A stretch of 10,906 nt of DNA from Synergistaceae bacterium (lineage in GTDB: Bacteria; Synergistota; Synergistia; Synergistales; Aminobacteriaceae): assembly GCA_012523155.1 (NCBI GenBank), contig JAAYJB010000125.1, positions 1-10,906 of the forward strand, given 5' to 3'. A model generated the notes under the pieces. That model ran no database searches and was not told the DNA's origin. It saw only the letters and a program-made list of their open reading frames with translations. Each line of letters starts with the position of its first letter. Position 1 is the first letter of the stretch. Shown here piece after piece: positions 5,196 to 10,906 of the stretch. Position numbers and translations under genes: made by a program.

Positions 5196-7801
5196 GAGTG
5201 ATAACGAGCCACATGGGGAACGATTTCGACTCATTGGCGAGCATGGTTGCCGCTGAAAAACTATATCCGGGGGCCAGGCTCTGCCTTTCAGGATCCGCAA
5301 GCCGAACTGTGAGGGACTTCCTCAAGAAGACCGGTAATAAATGGACTGTCCTGACACCGAAGAAAATCAAGTTCGATGAGATAACAATGCTCATTGTCGT
5401 GGACGCAAGATCCCGGTCGAGGATCGGGGCCTTTGCGTCGGTCCTCGGGAAGAAAAATATCCCGGTCCACGTCTATGACCACCACCCGCCATCCATAGAC
5501 GACATCGACGGTGAGCTTGTCCGGATAGAACCTGTCGGAGCAACGACGACCCTCCTGGTGGAAACGCTTCTTGAACGGAGAATATCCATAAGCCCGTCAG
5601 AGGCGACACTGTTCGCCACCGGAATTTACGAGGACACGGGAGGCCTGACGTTCAGCGGGACCACTCCGCGGGATTTTGCGGCAGTCGCCAGAATGAAGGA
5701 GCTCGGAGCCGACCTGACAAGCATACCCACATATATCGAAATGACGTTCTCCGCGCCTGAACGGCGGATACTCGACGGACTCATTGAAAACAGCTGGGTG
5801 CGTTTTATCAACGGTGCGAAGGCGGTATTCTCTGCTGTATCGTCCCCCGGCTACGTGGACGGTTTGTCTCTTTTTGTCCACAGGCTGAGGGATTATTTCG
5901 ACGCTGACATTGCAATAGCCGCAGTTAAAATGGATTCGCGCACATACCTTATTGGCAGAAGCCATGACGACATCCTTAACATGGCAACATTCCTCGCGCC
6001 ACTGGGAGGAGGAGGACATCCCCAGGCTGCCTCGGTCACCCTGCACAACGTAAAGCCTCTCCAGCTCGTCAGGGAAATGGAACTCCGACTGAGCGATGAA
6101 GTAAAACCTTCTATCACGGCGGCGGATATCATGACATCCCCGGTTATGGCAATTCCGCCCGATTCATCTGTGGACGACGCGTACCGCATAATGATCCGCT
6201 ACGGGCATTCAGCCCTTCCGGTGGTAAAGGGGAAGTCCATTCTCGGCCTCATTACGAGGAAAGACCTGGATAAAGCCCATCTTCACGGCTTCGGCAAGAC
6301 ACTCATCCGGGAGTTCATGACAGAAGGCGTCATTACCATCCCGAAAGACGCCTCCATACACGAGGCTCATAGGCTCCTTGTGACCCACAGCATAGGCCGG
6401 CTGCCCGTAACCGAGGGATCCAGAATCGTGGGTATTATCACGAGGACCGACCTTGTCAAGGCGCTCTTTCCCGCCTCGGTCCCCGGTGAAGACCGGGGTG
6501 CAGCACCGGATCTGCCTTGGACGGAAGATGTACGTGATCTTCTCAAGAAAGGCCTTCCGGAAGAGGCCATAACGCTTCTCCGACAGCTCGGTGAACGGGC
6601 TGAACAATTGGGGATGAGGGCATATATCGTAGGCGGGCTGGTCCGTGATCTCTTCCTCTCAAAGCAGAACCTCGACCTTGACATCGTTGTGGAGGGTGAT
6701 GCCCCGAGGTTCCTGAAAAGTTGGGAAAAAGACGGCCTGCGGGTTTCAGTTCACGAGAGATACAAAACCGGAACAGTGGTATTCCCCGGCGGAAGAAAAG
6801 TCGATGTTGCCACCGCCCGGCGTGAATTTTACGAGTTTCCCGTAGCCCAGCCGAAGGTATCCACTGATTCCCTGAAGCACGACCTCTACAGGCGTGATTT
6901 CACGGTCAACGCCATGGCGGTCTCGATCAACCAGTCGACCTGGGGGATACTTATAGATTATTTCGGCGGAAGAAGAGACTTGGGAAAGAAATTCCTCAAG
7001 GTGCTTCACAATTTAAGTTTCGTCGAGGACCCTACCAGGGTCATCAGGGGGATCAGGCTGGAGCAGCGGCTGGGACTGACGCTGGAGGACAATACCCTCA
7101 GGCTTCTGAGAAGCTGTATCCATGGCGGGCTCCTGGTGCGGCTCTCCGGTTTCCGCCTGAGAAGCGAGATGGAGCTTTCATTTAGAGAACGTTTGCCCTA
7201 TCCTGCGACGAAGAGAATGGAGGAGCTGGGCGTATGGGAGGTTCTTTTCCCGGGAATCAGGATCGGCGACGGAAGCAGAAAAACATTCCGGAGGCTTGGC
7301 GTGTTTCTTGCCCGCATTTCGAGAGATTTCCCCGATTTCAAGGGGAAACAGTGGCTCGCCTTTCTGGCAGCCCTTCTCATGGAATCTCCTGAGAATGTAC
7401 GGCTCGCCGCAATTGACAGGCTGAATCTTCCTGAAGCAGAGCGGTCAGTTGTAGTAAAATGTTTCTCTGAAATGGGTGCCGTCGAACACGAACTCGGAGG
7501 CAGGTCCGGACCGCTGAATTCCCGAATATACTGCTACCTGAGAGATTTTGACCCGGCGGCCTCTCTCTTCTGGAGTGCTGCTACCGAAAGGTGGAGGGTC
7601 AGAAGAAGGATACTGCTCTACCTGACGAAACTCCATAAAATGACCCCCAGGCTTCGCGGCAGGGATCTTCTCGACCTTGGCTACAGCGCCACACCGAGAA
7701 TCGGCGTGATCCTCGACAAGCTGAAGCTTCTCTGCCTGGACGGAGAACTTGCAGGCCGGGAAGACGAGATCGATTTTGTAACGAACCAGTTTCCGAAGTG
7801 A
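5192..7801 (+). CDS. DHH/DHHA1 phosphoesterase - CBS pair - tRNA nucleotidyltransferase (CCA- or A-adding) fusion
   Basis: This 869-aa protein combines three modules. First is a DHH-family phosphoesterase: GNDFDS near residue 9, VDARSRSRIG, the DHH triad at 96-98, and a DHHA1 part with GGGGHPQAAS from 272. Such domains cleave short RNA/DNA oligonucleotides or cyclic nucleotides. Second is a pair of CBS domains (about 308-430), usual sensors of adenine nucleotides. Third is a class II tRNA nucleotidyltransferase/poly(A) polymerase head: VGGLVRD (480-486), the two metal aspartates in DLDIV (D495, D497), RRDFTVNAMA (567-576), and the RNA-binding neck and body. It probably repairs or completes tRNA 3' ends. 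The GTG at 5192 is preferred: it overlaps the coaE stop, has AGGAG 10 bases upstream, and begins VRVITSHMGNDFDS like the family. A longer reading from 5045 adds 49 unrelated residues. Sequence alone does not say whether it adds CCA, only A, or poly(A). Confidence 0.93.
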   Translation: MRVITSHMGNDFDSLASMVAAEKLYPGARLCLSGSASRTVRDFLKKTGNKWTVLTPKKIKFDEITMLIVVDARSRSRIGAFASVLGKKNIPVHVYDHHPPSIDDIDGELVRIEPVGATTTLLVETLLERRISISPSEATLFATGIYEDTGGLTFSGTTPRDFAAVARMKELGADLTSIPTYIEMTFSAPERRILDGLIENSWVRFINGAKAVFSAVSSPGYVDGLSLFVHRLRDYFDADIAIAAVKMDSRTYLIGRSHDDILNMATFLAPLGGGGHPQAASVTLHNVKPLQLVREMELRLSDEVKPSITAADIMTSPVMAIPPDSSVDDAYRIMIRYGHSALPVVKGKSILGLITRKDLDKAHLHGFGKTLIREFMTEGVITIPKDASIHEAHRLLVTHSIGRLPVTEGSRIVGIITRTDLVKALFPASVPGEDRGAAPDLPWTEDVRDLLKKGLPEEAITLLRQLGERAEQLGMRAYIVGGLVRDLFLSKQNLDLDIVVEGDAPRFLKSWEKDGLRVSVHERYKTGTVVFPGGRKVDVATARREFYEFPVAQPKVSTDSLKHDLYRRDFTVNAMAVSINQSTWGILIDYFGGRRDLGKKFLKVLHNLSFVEDPTRVIRGIRLEQRLGLTLEDNTLRLLRSCIHGGLLVRLSGFRLRSEMELSFRERLPYPATKRMEELGVWEVLFPGIRIGDGSRKTFRRLGVFLARISRDFPDFKGKQWLAFLAALLMESPENVRLAAIDRLNLPEAERSVVVKCFSEMGAVEHELGGRSGPLNSRIYCYLRDFDPAASLFWSAATERWRVRRRILLYLTKLHKMTPRLRGRDLLDLGYSATPRIGVILDKLKLLCLDGELAGREDEIDFVTNQFPK

Positions 7802-7823
7802 TGCTGAGAAGGAGAGTGACACA

Positions 7824-8432
7824 ATGTTTCGAATGCCTGCGCTTGCAGATCTTTTATTGAGTGTTCCAGCCGTTCTCTGGGCGATAACTTTCCACGAGTT
7901 CTGCCACGGGTACATGGCCTACGTCCTCGGAGATCCTACAGCGAAACGTATGGGGCGCCTGAGTCTGAACCCGCTCCACCACCTTGACCCCGTGGGAGCG
8001 CTCATGCTGCTTTTCTTCCGGTTCGGGTGGGCGAAACCGGTGCCTGTTGACCCGCGCTATTTCAAAAATCCCCGCCGGGATATGGTGCTCGTTTCCGCGG
8101 CCGGCGTCACGGGGAACTTCCTCACGGCGTTCGTCTTCGGAATGCTTGCACGTTTTTTCCCGCAGACATTCCTTGCGATACCGGCCCTGAGGCAGTTCAT
8201 ATTCCTGATGATCGTCATCAATATAGGCCTTGCCGTTTTCAACCTGATCCCCATACCTCCGCTCGACGGCTCGAAGCTTCTGTACCCGCTGCTGCCGCCG
8301 TTTCTTCTTGAGAAGTATTTCTGGCTTGAACGATACGGCTTTTTTGTCCTCATGATACTCCTTGCTCTTGGCGTGGTGCAGGCAATAATGGGACCCGTAG
8401 TCATGTTCTTTCTCAGGCTGATCCTGTTTTAG
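7824..8432 (+). CDS. M50-family (site-2 protease-like) integral membrane zinc metalloprotease
   Basis: This small intramembrane peptidase belongs to the short, PDZ-less S2P subgroup, and its substrates are unknown. The product is 202 aa. The zinc-binding HEFCH (24-28) matches HExxH inside the first hydrophobic segment. GRLSLNPLHHLDPVG (44-58) and the second active-site motif NLIPIPPLDGS (140-150, with D148) complete the family pattern. Hydrophobic membrane segments are apparent around 8-30, 88-112, 122-146 and 172-200. The start has GGAG (7811-7814) 9 bases upstream. It begins 22 bases after the fusion gene and ends 9 bases before surE, consistent with one operon. All residues expected for catalysis are present, so it should be active. 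Confidence 0.93.
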   Translation: MFRMPALADLLLSVPAVLWAITFHEFCHGYMAYVLGDPTAKRMGRLSLNPLHHLDPVGALMLLFFRFGWAKPVPVDPRYFKNPRRDMVLVSAAGVTGNFLTAFVFGMLARFFPQTFLAIPALRQFIFLMIVINIGLAVFNLIPIPPLDGSKLLYPLLPPFLLEKYFWLERYGFFVLMILLALGVVQAIMGPVVMFFLRLILF

Positions 8433-8441
8433 GAGGAGCCA

Positions 8442-9227
8442 ATGAAGATCCTTCTTACAAACGATGACGGTGTTTTTGCCCCGGGAATCATTACGCTCTC
8501 GTCCTTCCTTGTCTCGTCAGGACATCAGTGCACCGTAGTAGCACCGGACAGGGAGAGGAGCAGCGTCGGACATGCCATTACCCTGCACCGGCCCCTGAGA
8601 ATGTGGCAAATTCCCGCAGGCCCCTACACCGCTGAGTGCAGTGTGTATGCCTGTGATGGAACTCCGTCGGACTGCGTGGTGCTTGCCCTTGAGGAGGCTG
8701 TCCCTTCCCCGGCAATGGTCGTTTCAGGTATCAACAGGGGCCCGAACCTGGGCGATGACCTCACGTATTCCGGCACAGTGTCTGCAGCCATGGAAGGGGT
8801 GATCCTCGGATGCAGCGCCATGGCCGTGTCGCTCAACTGCAACGAAAAAGAACCTGAACACTACTACGAGACCGCTGCCGCAGTGGCTGTATCCCTTCTT
8901 GATTTTCTCCGGGATAGCCCGCAGGCACCAGGAGTTCTTCTTAACGTGAACGTTCCAAATCTGCCCCTCCACTTGGTAAAGGGCGTGAAAATAACCCGAA
9001 AGGGTGTCCGCCTCTATGAAGGGAAAGTAACCAGGCTGAAGGACCCCTCCGGCAGGGATTATTTCTGGGTCTCGGGAAGACCCGAGGACCAGCTCGTGGA
9101 GGGGAGCGACGTATGGGCCGTGGCAAACGGTTTTGTATCGGTTACCCCGGTTCACATGGATATGACCCATTTTCCCTCCATAGAGACGCTGACCTCGGGA
9201 GGAGCAGAAAAAGTGAACTTCAAGTAA
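8442..9227 (+). CDS. surE: 5'/3'-nucleotidase SurE (survival protein E)
   Basis: SurE is a metal-dependent phosphatase that removes phosphate from nucleoside 5'- and 3'-monophosphates and, in some species, short polyphosphate. It acts in the cytoplasm and is linked to stationary-phase survival. The product is 261 aa, within the family range. The N-terminal motif ILLTNDDGVFAPGI carries metal ligands D8 and D9. S40 in DRERSSVGHAIT and N98 in SGINRGPNLGDDLTYSGTV complete the expected metal site. AGGAGG overlaps the stop of the upstream peptidase gene and precedes the ATG by a few bases. It is the last gene of the long operon. I see no clear intrinsic terminator after it, so transcripts may continue into the argG leader. 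Confidence 0.96.
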   Translation: MKILLTNDDGVFAPGIITLSSFLVSSGHQCTVVAPDRERSSVGHAITLHRPLRMWQIPAGPYTAECSVYACDGTPSDCVVLALEEAVPSPAMVVSGINRGPNLGDDLTYSGTVSAAMEGVILGCSAMAVSLNCNEKEPEHYYETAAAVAVSLLDFLRDSPQAPGVLLNVNVPNLPLHLVKGVKITRKGVRLYEGKVTRLKDPSGRDYFWVSGRPEDQLVEGSDVWAVANGFVSVTPVHMDMTHFPSIETLTSGGAEKVNFK

Positions 9228-9242
9228 ATTGAATCCCAATAC

Positions 9243-9270
9243 TTGACAAATGTTTATTCAAAGGTATAAT
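9243..9270 (+). promoter_or_regulatory. Consensus sigma-70 promoter of the argG leader
   Basis: Perfect TTGACA (9243-9248) and perfect TATAAT (9265-9270) are separated by 16 bases. This is the strongest promoter in the window. It lies just upstream of the T-box leader, giving an expected transcript start near 9277. A strong constitutive promoter fits control by attenuation rather than by initiation. Confidence 0.9.
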
Positions 9271-9276
9271 CTTTGC

Positions 9277-9518
9277 CATTACTGGTATGGATGGCAATGA
9301 AGAGGAAAAGTACCCTGCGGTTTCCGCAACAGAGAGGAGAAGCCCCGGCTGAAAGCTTCTCCGGCGATGAATGCAGGGGAAAAGAGCCTTGGAGCCTGTT
9401 TCGAAGAAAGGCTTCGGCCAAGTAGAAACGTTTTCAAGAGGGCAGTGATTTTCTGCCAACCGGGGTGGCACCGCGGGCAAAAGCTCGTCCCTTCACCAAG
9501 GGCGGGCTTTTTTTATTT
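9277..9518 (+). promoter_or_regulatory. T-box riboswitch leader of argG
   Basis: A T-box RNA binds a specific uncharged tRNA and then favours an antiterminator over a terminator, switching argG on when that tRNA is uncharged. The hallmark GGGTGGCACCGCGG is at 9463-9476. Stem I shows AGTA (9309-9312, loop-E side), AGAGAG (9331-9336), and an 8-bp terminal stem GGAGAAGC/GCTTCTCC (9336-9343/9355-9362) with a GGCTGAAA-type loop. The specifier region is about 9376-9388, followed by TTGGAG. A stem II candidate AGCC/GGCT plus TTTC/GAAA lies at about 9393-9413. A hairpin GGCAG/CTGCC (9441-9445/9453-9457) precedes the T-box, and a terminator follows. Reading the pattern GAA-NNN-A gives AAG (9382-9384). 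A one-base shift gives AGA, an arginine codon, which would suit the gene. The UGGC bulge (9466-9469) predicts a tRNA with G at position 73. Confidence 0.95.
9480..9518 (+). terminator. Regulated intrinsic terminator of the argG T-box leader
   Basis: A stem formed by AAAGCTCG plus CCCTT (9480-9493, one bulged T at 9488) pairs with AAGGGCGGGCTTT (9498-9510) around a CACC loop, and overlaps a T-rich run to 9518. It lies directly after the T-box sequence, the standard place for the alternative to the antiterminator. Confidence 0.9.
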
Positions 9519-9533
9519 TTAAACAATGATTTC

Positions 9534-9549
9534 TGGAGGGATTTGCATG
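9534..9549 (+). repeat. 16-base start-region sequence shared with hpf (copy 2)
   Basis: TGGAGGGATTTGCATG covers the ribosome binding site, spacer and start codon of argG and is identical to 774-789 at hpf. It supports the ATG at 9547 over the in-frame ATG at 9526. Confidence 0.85.
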
Positions 9550-10773
9550 TCGAAAAAAGGGAAGGCAGTTCTTGCATACAGCGGCGGGCTGGATACATCA
9601 GTGGCGGTCATGTGGCTTACCGAACAGGGATATGATGTGGTAACCATGACAGCTGACGTAGGACAGCAGGCGGTTGACCTTGAGGCTGCAAAAAACAAGG
9701 CGCTTCGAAGCGGTGCAGTCAAAGCATACGTGCTTGATCTCAAAAAAGCCTTCGTGGAAAAGTTCGTATGGCAAGCACTGAAGGCGAACGGGATGTACCA
9801 GGGGACGTACCCGCTGAACTCGGCCCTTTCGCGCCCGCTGATAGCGGAGGTAATGGCGGAGATCGCGAAAAAGGAAGGCGCCGTGGCAGTAGCTCACGGC
9901 TGCACTGGAAAAGGGCAGGACCAGGTTCGGATCGAAGTGTGCACAAACGCCCTCAATCCTGAACTCCAGGTGCTTGCGCCTGTTCGCGACTGGCATTTCA
10001 CCAGGGAAGCGGAAATGGAATATGCGGAATCCCACGGTATACCTGTTGCAGCCACGGCAGCCTCACCCTACAGTATCGACGACAATATCTGGGGAAGGTC
10101 CATCGAATGTGGAATTCTTGAAGACCCCTGGAACGAGCCGCCTTCCGACGCCTATACTCTGACCTGTGACCCCTGGGATGCGCCCGATGATCCGGAATTC
10201 GTGGAAATCGCTTTCAGCAAAGGAGTGCCAGTTGCCCTTGACGGATTGAAAATGGACGGTCCGGCCCTTATCGAGGCCCTCAATGTAAAAGCGGGCAAAC
10301 ACGGAGTGGGAAGGATCGATATGCTCGAGGACCGTCTCGTGGGCTTCAAAAGCAGGGAAGTTTACGAATGCCCGGCAGCAATAACACTCATTTCTGCACA
10401 CCGGGCTCTCGAGACCCTCACCCTTGACAAAAAGGTCATCGCTGCGAAAAAGGAACTCGAGGTAAAATTCAGCGAGCTGGCGTACGAAGGGTACTGGTTC
10501 TCACCGCTTAAGGACGCCATCAACTCATTCATCGAGACAACCCAGGAATATGTAACGGGGATCGTCAAGGTGCGGCTCTATAAGGGACAGGCGGTGGTGC
10601 GGGGCATGAAATCCGTGGATTCGATTTACAGCCATAACCTTGCCACGTATTCAGAGGGAGATGCTTTCGACCACAGCGCTGCGGTCGGTTTCATCAAGAT
10701 CTGGGGACTGCCGATCAAAACATGGCGCCAGGTGCACGAGTCAAAGGAAGCCATCGAGATTCCCGCCCAGTAA
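9547..10773 (+). CDS. argG: Argininosuccinate synthase
   Basis: ArgG joins citrulline and aspartate, with ATP cleaved to AMP and pyrophosphate, to make argininosuccinate, the penultimate step of arginine synthesis. The product is 408 aa, the normal length for the common type. The N-type ATP pyrophosphatase loop AYSGGLDTS is at residues 10-18. GMYQGTYPLNSALSRP, AHGCTGKGQDQVRIE and SIDDNIWGRSIECGILEDPW are strong family signatures for the nucleotide and the two amino-acid substrates. I chose the ATG at 9547 because GGAGGG lies 6 bases upstream. Starting at 9526 would add seven residues encoded by the ribosome site. argH and other arginine genes are not visible. Expression is expected to be governed by the T-box leader, and a strong terminator isolates the gene downstream. 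Confidence 0.98.
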   Translation: MSKKGKAVLAYSGGLDTSVAVMWLTEQGYDVVTMTADVGQQAVDLEAAKNKALRSGAVKAYVLDLKKAFVEKFVWQALKANGMYQGTYPLNSALSRPLIAEVMAEIAKKEGAVAVAHGCTGKGQDQVRIEVCTNALNPELQVLAPVRDWHFTREAEMEYAESHGIPVAATAASPYSIDDNIWGRSIECGILEDPWNEPPSDAYTLTCDPWDAPDDPEFVEIAFSKGVPVALDGLKMDGPALIEALNVKAGKHGVGRIDMLEDRLVGFKSREVYECPAAITLISAHRALETLTLDKKVIAAKKELEVKFSELAYEGYWFSPLKDAINSFIETTQEYVTGIVKVRLYKGQAVVRGMKSVDSIYSHNLATYSEGDAFDHSAAVGFIKIWGLPIKTWRQVHESKEAIEIPAQ

Positions 10774-10797
10774 GCCGCAGGCTTTCCGAATATATGA

Positions 10798-10829
10798 TCC
10801 AGGGGCCCTTCCGGGCCCCTGGAATTTTT
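10798..10829 (+). terminator. Intrinsic terminator after argG
   Basis: A perfect 11-bp stem, TCCAGGGGCCC (10798-10808) with GGGCCCCTGGA (10813-10823), has a TTCC loop and is followed by ATTTTT. It lies 24 bases after the argG stop. On the minus strand the flank is not T-rich, so it should work only for rightward transcripts. Confidence 0.95.
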
Positions 10830-10845
10830 CTGTAGAAAGACCGGT

Positions 10846-10906
10846 TCAGGGCCGCAGCGCGTTCTCAGGAACGACTGGAAGGCCGGCCAGTTCTTTTCTT
10901 GAGGAA
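10846..10906 (-). CDS. Possible C-terminal end of an unidentified leftward gene (partial)
   Basis: On the minus strand, an open frame enters from the right edge and ends at a TGA (10846-10848), reading SSRKELAGLPVVPENALRP. The stop lies just beyond the argG terminator, as expected for a convergent neighbour. With only 19 codons the family cannot be recognised, and another frame is also open here, so this may be chance. Confidence 0.3.
   Translation of the reverse strand, partial: SSRKELAGLPVVPENALRP

Noticed and set aside
9369..9375. GAA-TGC-A as the T-box specifier (Cys)
   Set aside because: Not favoured: it breaks the likely CCCTGC/GCAGGG helix, tRNA-Cys usually has U73 while the UGGC bulge predicts G73, and cysteine has no link to argG. 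It is kept only as an alternative in the findings.

Overview
This 10.9 kb stretch is a compact bacterial chromosome segment of housekeeping genes with uniform, moderately high GC. I see no insertion sequence, phage gene, tRNA, rRNA or CRISPR array. Three features together point to an anaerobe of the Synergistota or a related Firmicutes-like lineage: a T-box leader, a long-form HPF, and a DHH-CBS-nucleotidyltransferase fusion beside hypAB. This assignment is an inference from gene content, not from a marker gene.

Layout. At the left edge, a class I aspartate aminotransferase is transcribed leftward and cut by the window end. A 172-base divergent spacer separates it from hpf (ribosome hibernation factor), which is closed by a strong intrinsic terminator. 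Seven genes then run rightward with overlaps or gaps of at most 22 bases: hypA, hypB, a UvrD/PcrA-type helicase, coaE with an extra C-terminal domain, a large DHH/CBS/tRNA-nucleotidyltransferase fusion, an M50 (site-2 protease-like) membrane peptidase, and surE. The spacing suggests one transcription unit, with no visible terminator inside it. A 319-base spacer after surE holds a consensus sigma-70 promoter and a complete T-box riboswitch with its own terminator. This leader controls argG, which ends in a second strong terminator. At the right edge there may be the last few codons of a leftward gene.

Functionally the operon is mixed: nickel insertion (hypA, hypB), DNA repair (helicase), CoA synthesis (coaE), tRNA 3'-end and small-RNA metabolism (fusion protein), membrane proteolysis and nucleotide dephosphorylation (surE). 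argG is controlled separately, by the charging state of a tRNA. The items most worth a second look are the argG T-box, whose tRNA identity cannot be settled by eye, the CutA-like tail on CoaE, and the three-activity fusion protein. I found no clearly new multi-gene system.
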